A stretch of 64,000 bases of DNA from CAYSQW01 sp964433135 (GTDB lineage: Bacteria; Acidobacteriota; Aminicenantia; Aminicenantales; Aminicenantaceae). Below are positions 8,885 through 17,864 of this stretch, piece by piece (the stretch's first letter is position 1; each line of letters begins with the position of its first letter). Position numbers and translations under genes: made by a program. The stretch is taken from positions 10,462 through 74,461 of the forward strand of contig CAYSQW010000013.1 in assembly GCA_964433135.1 (NCBI GenBank), in the 5' to 3' direction. Below the pieces are notes generated by a model. That model worked only from the letters and a program-made list of their open reading frames with translations, was not told the DNA's origin and did no database searches.

Positions 8885-10186
8885 TTACTTGCGGCCTATG
8901 GAATAATACTCGAATCCGGCCGCCCGCATCTCCGAAGGATCGAAAACATTGCGCCCATCGATGATGATGGGATTGGCCACCAGCTCACGAATCCTTTTCA
9001 AGTCAAGGTTTCGGATCTCTTTCCATTCGGTAACGATCAATACGGCATTGGCTCCCTGCGCCGCGTCATAGGGAGAATCAAAATAGTTCAAACGCGGAGA
9101 TTCGGGAAAGGTGCTTTCCATATTGGACCGGGCTTTAGGATCATACAGCCGCAGCACCGCTTCTTCATCCTGAAGCTTCCTGATGAGAGGAATGCTGGGG
9201 GCATTGCGTATGTCGTCCGTTTCGGGTTTGAAGGCCAGTCCCAGAACGGCGATGGATTTCTCTTTCAGTATCCAGAGTGCCTGTTTGACTTTTTTTACGT
9301 AGTCGGCGATCCGGGAGGTATTGATACGATCGACTTCCTTGAGAAGATCGAATTTCACTCCTAAATCCTCACCGATTTTGATAAGAGCCCGCACATCCTT
9401 GGGAAAACATGAACCCCCGTAACCGAGCCCGGCACCCAGAAACTGTGCGCCGATACGCGAATCCAACCCCATTCCCTTGGCCACCAGCTCGATATCCGCA
9501 TCCGTTTTTTCACACAGTTCGGAAATCAGGTTAATGAAAGAGATCTTCGTCGCCAGGAAAGAATTGGACGCATGTTTGATCAGTTCCGCCGTATCAATAT
9601 TCGTAATCAAAAGACGATCGCTGAAATCGGCGTAAATCTTGACCAATATCTCCCGCGCCCTGTCGGTTTCGACACCGATGATGACGCGGTCTGGATTGAG
9701 AAAATCATAGACCGCCGAACCCTCCCTGAGGAATTCGGGATTGGAGGCCACATCAAAATCCTCCGTTTGTTTCTTGTAGAGACTGATGGTCCGCTTGATC
9801 CACATGGAGGTTTTTACCGGCACCGTGCTTTTTTCAACGATCAGCTTATAGTGGTTCAAGTTTTCGGATATCCGGCGGGAAACGCCCTCGACATAACTCA
9901 TGTCCGCGCTGCCGTCCTCCCTCTGGGGAGTGTTAACACAGACAAACAGAACGTCCGAAGCCAAAATAGTCGCATCGAGGTCGCCGTTGAACGAGAGGTT
10001 TCCGGCCTTGAGATTCTTCTTGAGAAGCTCCTCCAGACCGGGTTCATAGATATGCGAGATTCCCCGTGAAGCCTTTTCGATCTTATCCGCATCCAGGTCC
10101 GTTCCCACAACGGTATGGCCGAAGTTCGCCAAGCCCACGGCTGTAACCAGTCCCACATATCCGGTTCCGATAACTCCTATCTTCAT
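8885..10186 (-). CDS. ugd: UDP-glucose 6-dehydrogenase
   Basis: A protein of 433 residues of the UDP-glucose/GDP-mannose dehydrogenase family. The NAD-binding motif MKIGVIGTGYVGLVTA is at the N-terminus. The catalytic Cys is in GYGGSCFPKDV, the form typical of UDP-glucose dehydrogenases. A C-terminal UDP-binding domain completes the usual length. It oxidises UDP-glucose to UDP-glucuronate in the cytoplasm, supplying an acidic sugar for the polysaccharide made by the neighbouring transferases. It follows the other dehydrogenase on the same strand after 59 nt. Confidence 0.92.
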   Translation of the reverse strand: MKIGVIGTGYVGLVTAVGLANFGHTVVGTDLDADKIEKASRGISHIYEPGLEELLKKNLKAGNLSFNGDLDATILASDVLFVCVNTPQREDGSADMSYVEGVSRRISENLNHYKLIVEKSTVPVKTSMWIKRTISLYKKQTEDFDVASNPEFLREGSAVYDFLNPDRVIIGVETDRAREILVKIYADFSDRLLITNIDTAELIKHASNSFLATKISFINLISELCEKTDADIELVAKGMGLDSRIGAQFLGAGLGYGGSCFPKDVRALIKIGEDLGVKFDLLKEVDRINTSRIADYVKKVKQALWILKEKSIAVLGLAFKPETDDIRNAPSIPLIRKLQDEEAVLRLYDPKARSNMESTFPESPRLNYFDSPYDAAQGANAVLIVTEWKEIRNLDLKRIRELVANPIIIDGRNVFDPSEMRAAGFEYYSIGRK

Positions 10187-10245
10187 GTTCCTCTCCTCTT
10201 TTCGAATCTATCATGGTCCTGCCGGACGGCATGATACGCTTGACT

Positions 10246-11553
10246 CTATGCCTTTACCACATTGTCTCTCTTCGTTTGTACGGCGTTGCGCGTATCGATG
10301 ATCAAAAAGGAATGGGCGGCGACCCATTCGTAATCGATCACCGAATGATCGGTTGTGATGATCACGGCATCGTACTCGCGCAGCATCTCTTCGTTAAGCG
10401 GGAGAGACTTCAGGCTTAAACCGGGGTAATCACGATGCCCGGATGACTGGGGGACATAGGGATCGTGATAATCGACGCGCGCTCCCTTCTTCTGCAGCAG
10501 GCTGATGATTTTCAAAGCGGGAGATTCCCGCTGATCATCGACATCCTTTTTATACGCAATCCCCAGGATCAGGATGCGCGAGTTATGGAAGGTTCTTCCT
10601 CGCTGATTCAGAGCCTCGATCGTTTTCTCGATCACATAATAAGGCATAGCGGTATTGATCTCTCCGGCCAATTCGATAAACCGGGTGGGATAATCCACTT
10701 CCTTGGCTTTCCACGTAAGATAATAGGGATCTATGGGGATACAGTGCCCGCCGAGCCCCGGGCCCGGGAAGAACGGCATGTATCCGAAAGGTTTGGTGGA
10801 AGACCCCCGGATAACCTCCCAGATGTCGATTCCCATGCGCTCGAAAATCAACTTCATTTCATTCACCAGGGCGATATTCACCGAACGGAAAATGTTTTCC
10901 AACAATTTCGTAGCCTCAGCGGCTCGAGTGGAAGACACGGCTACCGTTTTGATGACGACTTGGTCATAGAGCAGCTGGGCTGCATTCCGGCAAGCATCCG
11001 TTACACCGCCTACGACCTTGGGGATGAGAGCCGTGGTGAAATGAGCATCCCCGGGATTCTCCCGCTCAGGGGAATACGCCAAATAAAAATCACGTCCGAC
11101 TTCAAGACCGGTTGCCTCCAAAATGGGGAGCATCTCCTCATCCGTGGTGCCGGGATAGGTCGTACTCTCCAATATCACCATCTGTCCCGTCCGCAGACAG
11201 CCGGATATGACCCGGGTCGTGTTCATGACGTAGGAAAGATCGGGATTTTTATGCGCATCCAAAGGTGTGGGGACACAGATGATAATCACGTCGGCCTCTT
11301 TCAGGCTGTTCTCTTCGGTGGTAGCGTAAAATTTTCCCTCATCCAGATAGGGTTTCAGATCGTCTCCCGTAACGTGGCGGATGTAGCTTGTCCCCTGATT
11401 CAATTGTTCGACTTTCCGGCTGTCCACGTCAAAGCCGCAAACGGTGAATCCCGCCTTTAGAAAGGTTTTGATCAACGGCAATCCCACATAGCCCAATCCG
11501 ATGACGCAGATCAAAGCACTGTGGTTTTTAATTTTTACTTCAAGCTCCATCAT
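10246..11553 (-). CDS. UDP-N-acetylhexosamine 6-dehydrogenase (WbpA/WecC type)
   Basis: A protein of 435 residues. The NAD motif VIGLGYVGLPL and the catalytic Cys in GPGLGGHCIPIDPYYL identify the branch that oxidises UDP-GlcNAc or UDP-ManNAc to the uronic acid. The start at 11553 is preceded by GAGGGGGA; a longer frame to 11586 adds 11 residues without a better site. Together with ugd it implies that the exopolysaccharide contains uronic acids. Which N-acetyl sugar is used cannot be decided from the sequence. Confidence 0.88.
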   Translation of the reverse strand: MMELEVKIKNHSALICVIGLGYVGLPLIKTFLKAGFTVCGFDVDSRKVEQLNQGTSYIRHVTGDDLKPYLDEGKFYATTEENSLKEADVIIICVPTPLDAHKNPDLSYVMNTTRVISGCLRTGQMVILESTTYPGTTDEEMLPILEATGLEVGRDFYLAYSPERENPGDAHFTTALIPKVVGGVTDACRNAAQLLYDQVVIKTVAVSSTRAAEATKLLENIFRSVNIALVNEMKLIFERMGIDIWEVIRGSSTKPFGYMPFFPGPGLGGHCIPIDPYYLTWKAKEVDYPTRFIELAGEINTAMPYYVIEKTIEALNQRGRTFHNSRILILGIAYKKDVDDQRESPALKIISLLQKKGARVDYHDPYVPQSSGHRDYPGLSLKSLPLNEEMLREYDAVIITTDHSVIDYEWVAAHSFLIIDTRNAVQTKRDNVVKA

Positions 11554-11675
11554 TCCCCCTCGGATATGCACCGGCTCTGTCGTCACACAGAAGATTCCAC
11601 ACGATTCACGGAAATCGTCCGCGTGTCACAGATCACTGCTTTGGGATGGAAGGCGAAAACGCCGCGGACGGCGGC

Positions 11676-11891
11676 TTAATCCATATAGCCCAAAGCCTTC
11701 AGTCTGGCTTTTACTTTTTCCTCATCATCTTCGGAAAAGGAAGTTTCCGGTTTGGACTCGACACCCAGGTTCTTGCTTAGAATATCAACCACATAATCTT
11801 CCACCGAATCGTATGGGGAATCCTTAAGTTTTTTTTCGATCTCAATTACCAGAGATACGGGAATAGCAACTGTTTTTGTTTCTGTATCCAT
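11676..11891 (-). CDS. Small ribbon-helix-helix-like protein ending in an LGY motif
   Basis: A 71-residue protein. Residues 5-42 (KTVAIPVSLVIEIEKKL and following helices) resemble the beta-helix-helix layout of CopG/RHH DNA-binding domains. The acidic C-terminal tail ends KVKARLKALGYMD. That ending closely resembles the end of the sulfatase-fold protein at 8812 (RRRLRALGYIE) and the end of the catalytic domain of the one at 27001. It lies between a sulfotransferase and a sugar dehydrogenase on the same strand. It may be a regulator or an adaptor; no toxin partner is adjacent. A ribosome site (AGGGAGG) precedes the ATG. Confidence 0.65.
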   Translation of the reverse strand: MDTETKTVAIPVSLVIEIEKKLKDSPYDSVEDYVVDILSKNLGVESKPETSFSEDDEEKVKARLKALGYMD

Positions 11892-11974
11892 TCTTTCCTC
11901 CCTTAGGGGATGATCTCTCCATCGCGGCCCCGCTTTCTCTATTCCAGAGGGACCTTCGTAAATACGGAACGCAG

Positions 11975-12553
11975 CTAGTTTCGACGATTCCGGTACAAGG
12001 ATTTATCGACACAGGCCTTCATCTTTTCCAGATCGAGTTCCTCGGAACCGACGAACTCATGAATCCGTGTGACATTTTTCTCCGGCTCAGCCAGAATTTC
12101 ATTGTAATTGATGAAAAGAGTCTCGGCGTCGCTTCTTTTCCGGATCAAACCCTTGATCATATCGTTCAATTTCAGAAAACTGTCGCGGGTTTCCTCGCGG
12201 CTGTCATCGCGTATCCGCGCCATTTTCTCCATGGAATCCAGAATCTCATCGAGGTTCCGCTCGGAATAGATGATTTTATACCGACTCTCCGGCAAAAACT
12301 TCAGGCCGTATGCGGTTATCTTGATAAACTCTCCTCGATACTTATCCAGATTAAAATTTCCGTTCATCAACCGGGTGATGATCTTACCGCCCTCCAGTTC
12401 AAAATAGCCTTTGGGATTATTATCATCGGGAGGACGCGAATCATGATCGTAAGCCATCGGAGCCCCACCGGCATGCAGAATCTGCATCAACATGGAAGTC
12501 CCCGACCGCTCCAGTCCGGATACGATGTAATTAATATTTTGGTTGAGTTTCAT
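11975..12553 (-). CDS. Sulfotransferase family protein
   Basis: A 192-residue protein. The N-terminal P-loop-like 5'-phosphosulfate-binding motif SGLERSGTSMLMQIL and the NPKGYFE segment are typical of small bacterial sulfotransferases that use PAPS. It would transfer sulfate to a hydroxyl or amino group, most plausibly on a saccharide given the adjoining UDP-sugar dehydrogenases and glycosyltransferases. The start is supported by AGGAG 5 nt upstream and by a strong promoter just before it. It is cytoplasmic by sequence, with no signal peptide. Confidence 0.8.
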   Translation of the reverse strand: MKLNQNINYIVSGLERSGTSMLMQILHAGGAPMAYDHDSRPPDDNNPKGYFELEGGKIITRLMNGNFNLDKYRGEFIKITAYGLKFLPESRYKIIYSERNLDEILDSMEKMARIRDDSREETRDSFLKLNDMIKGLIRKRSDAETLFINYNEILAEPEKNVTRIHEFVGSEELDLEKMKACVDKSLYRNRRN

Positions 12554-12571
12554 AATGTCTCCTAGAGCATT

Positions 12572-12600
12572 TTTATATATTAATTTTCGTTATTTTTCAA
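12572..12600 (-). promoter_or_regulatory. Sigma-70-type promoter for the sulfotransferase gene
   Basis: On the minus strand, TTGAAA (12595-12600) and TATAAA (12572-12577) are separated by 17 nt. The predicted start is about 10-15 nt upstream of the AGGAG ribosome site of the sulfotransferase gene. The small LGY protein and the two dehydrogenases downstream could be on the same transcript. Confidence 0.65.
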
Positions 12601-12786
12601 TATGTCACGGCAAATCATGCATATAGGAAATTCCTCTGCAGCGGATATAGGACAAAAGCCTCTCATGGACCCAACCGGGCTCATCCTTTGGAAACCGGCC
12701 GGTATGGGTTGTGCAAGACGCCGGCACATGGAGTATCTATATCCGCCGGGAACCGGTTTTCAGATCAACCTGCTCTCCGGGGCATC

Positions 12787-12815
12787 TTGACAAAGCCTCG
12801 CTTTTGATGTTTATT
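12787..12815 (+). promoter_or_regulatory. Sigma-70-type promoter for the phoH-era operon
   Basis: A perfect TTGACA (12787-12792) is followed after 17 nt by TTTATT (12810-12815, 4 of 6). The first gene of the operon starts at 12870. No other good promoter is visible before phoH. Confidence 0.5.
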
Positions 12816-12869
12816 TAGGATATATGACAACCACGAAACCAGCGCCTCACCCATACCGCCAATCCTGAA

Positions 12870-13826
12870 ATGGAAAAAATCGAACACCCCTATGTCCGGA
12901 AATCCGCCTTCTCAGGAGTTCTGGATAAAAACCTGAAATCGCTCGAAAAGCGCTTGGGGATTTCCCTATCCATACGAGGCGACAGCCTGATTATCAACGG
13001 CCCCGATAAAAACGTCGAATTCGCAAAGTATTATTTCGATCAGCTCCAGGGCCTGGAGGACAAAGGATACAGTCTTAAACCCAATGACTTTAAAGTCGCT
13101 CTCGATCTTCTGGAAGAAGGTCTGCCCCACCGGCTGGAAAAGTTTTTTTCTGCGGAACCTCTCACGTTCTCCCGCAAATCCGTCACCCCGAAAACCCTGA
13201 ACCAGCAGGACTACATCCAGGCGATGCAAAAACACGACCTGGTTTTCGGCATCGGGCCGGCGGGAACGGGAAAGACCTACCTGGCCATGGCCCTGGCCCT
13301 CTCGTTTTTGCAAGACAAATCCGTCTCCCGCATCATCCTCACGCGTCCCGCGATCGAAGCGGGAGAACGTCTGGGCTTTCTTCCGGGGGACATTTCCCAG
13401 AAGATCAACCCCTATCTCCGCCCGCTCTATGACGCCCTGTTCGATCTTTCACTCCAGGAACCGGCAAAAAATCTCATCGACCGCGGCATCATTGAAATAG
13501 CGCCCCTGGCATTCATGCGAGGCCGCACGCTCAACAACGCTTTCATCATACTGGATGAAGCGCAAAATACCACCAAAGAACAGATGAAAATGATCCTTAC
13601 CCGAACGGGATTCAATTCCAAAATGATCGTCACCGCCGACATCACCCAAATCGACCTGCCGCACCCGCAAAAATCCGGCGTTCTGCATGCCATGAAAATC
13701 CTGGCCGGCCTCAAGGAAATCGCTTTCGTCCATTTTAACGAGAAGGACGTCGTACGTCATCCGCTGGTCCAAAAGATCGTCAAGGCCTACCAGAGATCCG
13801 AGACCGGATCCCAGAGAAAGAGATGA
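12870..13826 (+). CDS. phoH: PhoH family ATPase
   Basis: A 318-residue protein. After an N-terminal region of about 100 residues with a KH-like segment, the Walker A motif GPAGTGKTYLA and the Walker B-type ILDEAQNTT identify the PhoH (PhoL/YbeZ) ATPase. These proteins are linked to RNA metabolism and ribosome maturation and are genetically coupled to ybeY, which lies two genes downstream here. The stop overlaps the next start by ATGA. No convincing Shine-Dalgarno precedes the ATG at 12870. Confidence 0.93.
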   Translation: MEKIEHPYVRKSAFSGVLDKNLKSLEKRLGISLSIRGDSLIINGPDKNVEFAKYYFDQLQGLEDKGYSLKPNDFKVALDLLEEGLPHRLEKFFSAEPLTFSRKSVTPKTLNQQDYIQAMQKHDLVFGIGPAGTGKTYLAMALALSFLQDKSVSRIILTRPAIEAGERLGFLPGDISQKINPYLRPLYDALFDLSLQEPAKNLIDRGIIEIAPLAFMRGRTLNNAFIILDEAQNTTKEQMKMILTRTGFNSKMIVTADITQIDLPHPQKSGVLHAMKILAGLKEIAFVHFNEKDVVRHPLVQKIVKAYQRSETGSQRKR

Positions 13827-16186
13827 ATCCCTTACCCATAAAGAAAATCAATTTTTTCAAAGGCGGAGGAAATTCTCCGCCCAATAACAACAATCACGTC
13901 AAGAAAGAGAAAAATATCGGTTTCTGGGCCAGGCAGGAACGAAGGTCCCTGTTCTTTTTGCTTCTGTTCGTGCTCATCATCGCCTATTTCATCGCTTACA
14001 TCCCCTCTAAATCTCTACCCGTTCCCCAGGAAGGCGAGATAGCGACCTCCGATATCATCGCACCCGAAAACTTGACCATCGAAGACAAGGAAACCACGGA
14101 AAGCCGCCGCCGGGCGGCGGAGGAAGCCGTTCTTCCCGTTTACAGCCTCGATCCCAACATCTTTGTCAATACCGAAAAAAATATCAGGGAAATGTTCAAA
14201 TCGGGACAGGAATTCGTGAAGAAACCGGTCACTTCCAAACGGGAAGAAGAATTTCAAGCTTCGATCTTCGAGAATTACGGATTCGAGATTCCCGAAGACA
14301 TCCTGCGGATGCTGGAAAAGGACAAATTCCCTCTCACCCTTGAGGAAAACCTCATCAGCCTTCTGGGAATCGTTTCGGAGCAGGGAATCATCTTCACAAA
14401 AAATCTCTTCATCCACAAAGAACCGGAAAAGGGACTGACTCTTATTCGCAGCGATTTAGAAGAAAACACCGTCACCGTCGGCGATATCCTCGATATCTCG
14501 GAAAGCCTGCAAAAAGTCCGGGAAGAGCTCGATCAGTTGGATCTTTCCTCCCGGGAAAAAGAGCTCCTTTTCTCTCTGACCGACCTCTTTCTCAGCCACA
14601 ACATCAACTACAATCAAATTGAGACCGAACGCCGCAAGGAACAAGCCCGGGATGGAATTGAAACCGTATTTTATAACATCAAGAAAGGCAAGGTCATTGT
14701 TCGCAAGGGAGACGAGATTAATGCGGAAGCCTTGAAACAGATCAACATCATCAATCGAAATCTCAGCGATAAACCCAGCTGGCTTATGAACTTTATGGGC
14801 GCTTTTCTGCTTTTCGCGCTGCTTATGACATCGCTTTATTACTACCTGAAATCCTTAAAAAAATATGAATCCTCCTTCAAGATTTTTCTCATGATGGGCA
14901 TCATCTTAATCATGAGTCTGCTTTTCTATAAGCTGTCCTTTTTTCTCACGGAGATCCTGAGCAAGAGCACCAGCCTTTCCATTCTGACCATTCCGGAAAG
15001 CTACCCCTATGCGATCCCCATACAGTTCGGGACCATGATCTTCGCTTTCCTTGCCGGGATTCACATCGCTCTGGTCTTTGCGGTCATCAACAGCCTGCTG
15101 CTGGGCTACCTGTACCAGGCCAATTTCTTTTTCCTGGTATTCAGCTTGATCGGCGCCCTGGCCGCCATCTACGGCATCAAGCACTACGGGAAGAAGAAAC
15201 GATCGACCGTATTCAGCGCCGGGCTGGCGCTGGTCGCCCCCGTCAATATCATTCTCCTTATCAGTTTTCACCTCATTCGCGAGTCCATGGGACCATTCGT
15301 TCTCTTTGCCAGCGAAATCGTCATGGCTGTTTTCGGCGCCCTCCTGAGCGCCACCCTGGCTTTTCTGTTCCTCCCCTCTTTCGAAACCCTGTTCGGCTTC
15401 ATCACGCAATCCAAGCTGCTGGAGCTTACGAATTCCGACCTTCCCATCTTGAGACAGATGGCGATGGAAGCTCCCGGAACCTACCATCATTCCCTGATCG
15501 TTTCCTCATTGGCGGAAAAAGCCGCCGATATCATCAAAATCGATTCCATGCTGGTGAAAGCCGGCGCTCTCTATCACGATATCGGGAAGATCAAGCGCCC
15601 CGAATACTTCATCGAAAACCACACCCGAAACCTTGACATGCACAAGTATTTGAAACCCAGCATGAGCACCCTGGTCATCATCAATCATGTCAAGGAAGGC
15701 GTCGAGCAGGCAAAAAAACTAAAACTCCCTAAAAAGATCCGAGATATCATTGAACAACACCATGGAAATTCTCTGGTAAGGTACTTTTTCGAAAAGGCCA
15801 AGACCGCCTACGACCCCGAGATGCAAAAAGTCGGAGAGGAAAGCTACCGCTACGCCGGACCCAAACCCAGGAGCAAAGAAGCCGCTCTGGTAATGCTGGC
15901 GGACTCCATCGAAGCCGCTTCGCGCAGCCTTAAGTCCCCTACCAAGCCCCACCTCAAGCGCCTTATCAACGACATCATCAACAACTATCTTCAGGACGAC
16001 CAATTGGATGAGTGTAAAATCACCATCAAAGAATTGAAGCTCTGTGCGTCGTCCTTCCTCGAAACCCTTTACACGATCTATCATCACCGCGTGGAATACC
16101 CGGGATTCGAGTTCGAAAAACCCGATAAAAAAAAGCCCGAAAGATCTAAAAATCCCGATGATCGAAATAATAAACCGTCAAAATAG
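13823..16186 (+). CDS. 7TM-HD family membrane phosphohydrolase (PgpH-like)
   Basis: A 787-residue protein. There is one N-terminal transmembrane helix (about residues 36-56), an extracytoplasmic domain to about residue 310, a seven-helix membrane block to about residue 520, and a C-terminal HD domain with HSLIVSSLAEKAA and GALYHDIGKI. This is the architecture of 7TMR-HDED/7TM-HD proteins such as PgpH, which hydrolyse cyclic di-AMP. It overlaps phoH by 4 nt and ybeY by 29 nt, so it is translationally coupled to both. The cyclic di-AMP activity is inferred from the family. Confidence 0.9.
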   Translation: MNPLPIKKINFFKGGGNSPPNNNNHVKKEKNIGFWARQERRSLFFLLLFVLIIAYFIAYIPSKSLPVPQEGEIATSDIIAPENLTIEDKETTESRRRAAEEAVLPVYSLDPNIFVNTEKNIREMFKSGQEFVKKPVTSKREEEFQASIFENYGFEIPEDILRMLEKDKFPLTLEENLISLLGIVSEQGIIFTKNLFIHKEPEKGLTLIRSDLEENTVTVGDILDISESLQKVREELDQLDLSSREKELLFSLTDLFLSHNINYNQIETERRKEQARDGIETVFYNIKKGKVIVRKGDEINAEALKQINIINRNLSDKPSWLMNFMGAFLLFALLMTSLYYYLKSLKKYESSFKIFLMMGIILIMSLLFYKLSFFLTEILSKSTSLSILTIPESYPYAIPIQFGTMIFAFLAGIHIALVFAVINSLLLGYLYQANFFFLVFSLIGALAAIYGIKHYGKKKRSTVFSAGLALVAPVNIILLISFHLIRESMGPFVLFASEIVMAVFGALLSATLAFLFLPSFETLFGFITQSKLLELTNSDLPILRQMAMEAPGTYHHSLIVSSLAEKAADIIKIDSMLVKAGALYHDIGKIKRPEYFIENHTRNLDMHKYLKPSMSTLVIINHVKEGVEQAKKLKLPKKIRDIIEQHHGNSLVRYFFEKAKTAYDPEMQKVGEESYRYAGPKPRSKEAALVMLADSIEAASRSLKSPTKPHLKRLINDIINNYLQDDQLDECKITIKELKLCASSFLETLYTIYHHRVEYPGFEFEKPDKKKPERSKNPDDRNNKPSK

Positions 16187-16583
16187 GTACGAGATCCATT
16201 CCCGGGATTTCCGAGACCTTCTTGCCCGGCTTCTCCAACATTACGGCTTGGAAGATCCGGTGATCACCCTGGCTTTCGTCAACAACAAAGCTATCCGGGA
16301 TCTCAATCGCAAGTTCCTCAACCAGGACAAGCCCACGGACGTCCTCAGCTTCCCGTTGGGGGAAAAAGCAGCGGACGGACGGTATTACCTCGGGGACATC
16401 ATCATTTCCGTTCCTCAAGCAAAGAGACAAGCCCTCGAAAGGAAGCACGCGCTGCACAAAGAACTGGCTTTGCTGACACTGCACGGTTTTCTGCATCTGA
16501 TGGGATTCGAACACCATAAAGGAATGGAAGAAGAAGAACTCAAGATCAGGAATATTTATATAGAAGGAGACAATGGAAACTGA
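16158..16583 (+). CDS. ybeY: Endoribonuclease YbeY
   Basis: A 141-residue protein. The zinc-binding signature is complete: His109, His113 and His119 in HGFLHLMGFEHH. This family acts in 16S rRNA 3'-end maturation and ribosome quality control. The ATG at 16158 is chosen because MIEIINRQ is a usual YbeY N-terminus; a longer frame starting at 16044 would run deep into the upstream gene. It overlaps the upstream gene by 29 nt and the downstream corC-like gene by 11 nt. Confidence 0.93.
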   Translation: MIEIINRQNRYEIHSRDFRDLLARLLQHYGLEDPVITLAFVNNKAIRDLNRKFLNQDKPTDVLSFPLGEKAADGRYYLGDIIISVPQAKRQALERKHALHKELALLTLHGFLHLMGFEHHKGMEEEELKIRNIYIEGDNGN

Positions 16584-17805
16584 ACTCATGACCTGGCTGG
16601 GATTCGGACTCAGTATCCTGGCCGCTTTTCTGTTCTCGCTGTTTCACATCAGTCTAAACTCGTTTTCAAAAATTTCCCTCAGCCGCCTGCTGGAAAAGGA
16701 ACCCAAATCCACACGAACGAAGATATTGGATGTTTTTGACGAACTCAAGATCTCCGTTGAGATTTTGCGAGGCATATTTTTAATCGCCTTTCTGGTATAT
16801 TTTTTCATCATCTTCCCTCGCCTGAACCTTTGGCCGTTGTGGCTGCTGCTGCTTTCCCTCGGCGCCTATCTCATCGTCTTCGACCTCCTTCCGCGCCTGA
16901 TCAACCTGTTCAGCAAGAAACGGATATTCGCCCTTTTCCTCCCTTCATATAAAATCCCGTATTTAATCGCCAGGATATTCGCTTTCTTTTCCCGCATCAT
17001 GACCGTCGAACGCGAAGAAGACGAACAGCATGAGCCTTCCGAAGAAGAAATCGATGTTTTGATCGGCGAGGCCGAGGAGGAAGGCATCATCGAGAAGGAA
17101 GAAGGTCTGCTGCTCAAAAGCGTGGTGGAATTCGGAGACACCGTCGTCCGGGAAATCATGACCCCGCGCGTTTCCATGGCATGCATCAAACGAGGTGCCG
17201 ACCTTTCTCATCTCCGGGCTCTGGTCAACAAAGAGAAACACTCCCGGATTCCCGTTTTCAGAGAACGCATTGATAATATCGATGGTATCGTCAACGCCAA
17301 AGACTTGTTGGAATACGCCGAAGACAAACAGGCGACGGATCCCATCGATCCCCTTATCAGGCCCGTATATTTCATCCCGGAATCCATGAAAGTAGCGGAA
17401 CTTCTTAAGGAATTTCAGGATCGCAAACAGAAAATTGCTATCGTGGTCGATGAACACGGAGGCGTTTCCGGACTGGTAACCATGGAAGATCTCATGGAGG
17501 AGATCGTCGGCGAAATCCAGGATGAATACGACAAGGACCAAGTTCGATTCATCAAACAGGGGCCACATGACTACATCGTATCGGGAAGCGCCGACGTGGA
17601 AGACCTGGAAGATCTTTTTCACTGCGAACTCGCGGCCGACGATTACGTCACGGCGGGCGGCTTGATCACCCACCATCTTGGACACCTTCCGGAAAAAGGG
17701 GAAAAAATCCGGATCAAGGAACTGGATTTGGAAATCCTGGAAGTCGGCCAGAAACGCATCCGCAAGCTGAGGATCAAAAAAGCGCCCCCTCCCCCCAAGA
17801 ACTGA
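16573..17805 (+). CDS. CorC/HlyC-type CBS-domain membrane protein
   Basis: A 410-residue protein. Hydrophobic helices at residues 5-30, 60-85 and 85-110 form a CNNM-like membrane part. They are followed by two CBS domains (EIMTPRVSMA near residue 195 and a second near 265-320) and a C-terminal CorC_HlyC domain. Proteins of this family are linked to magnesium/cobalt efflux or ion homeostasis, and the gene commonly lies next to ybeY. It overlaps ybeY by 11 nt and precedes era by 59 nt. Confidence 0.88.
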   Translation: METELMTWLGFGLSILAAFLFSLFHISLNSFSKISLSRLLEKEPKSTRTKILDVFDELKISVEILRGIFLIAFLVYFFIIFPRLNLWPLWLLLLSLGAYLIVFDLLPRLINLFSKKRIFALFLPSYKIPYLIARIFAFFSRIMTVEREEDEQHEPSEEEIDVLIGEAEEEGIIEKEEGLLLKSVVEFGDTVVREIMTPRVSMACIKRGADLSHLRALVNKEKHSRIPVFRERIDNIDGIVNAKDLLEYAEDKQATDPIDPLIRPVYFIPESMKVAELLKEFQDRKQKIAIVVDEHGGVSGLVTMEDLMEEIVGEIQDEYDKDQVRFIKQGPHDYIVSGSADVEDLEDLFHCELAADDYVTAGGLITHHLGHLPEKGEKIRIKELDLEILEVGQKRIRKLRIKKAPPPPKN

Positions 17806-17864
17806 TCGGGGGACGGTCATACACGGAAATTCATAATAAAACCATCAACTCAGGATAAAATCTC

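Larger units (their letters stand above)
12554..12869. other. Divergent intergenic region between sulfotransferase and phoH
   Basis: No gene is supported here. The left side carries the sulfotransferase promoter and the right side the phoH promoter, listed separately. The middle (about 12610-12780) is GC-rich and holds only a 62-codon frame with no ribosome site or recognisable product. Confidence 0.6.

Noticed and set aside
8871..8886. GGGAAC-GAAG-GTTCCC hairpin between convergent genes
   Set aside because: No T-run follows on either strand, so it does not qualify as an intrinsic terminator.
10465..11460. 331-codon plus-strand frame
   Set aside because: Antisense to the clear UDP-N-acetylhexosamine dehydrogenase gene.
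12602..12790. 62-codon plus-strand frame between the sulfotransferase and phoH
   Set aside because: No ribosome site, no recognisable domain, and it overlaps the phoH promoter.
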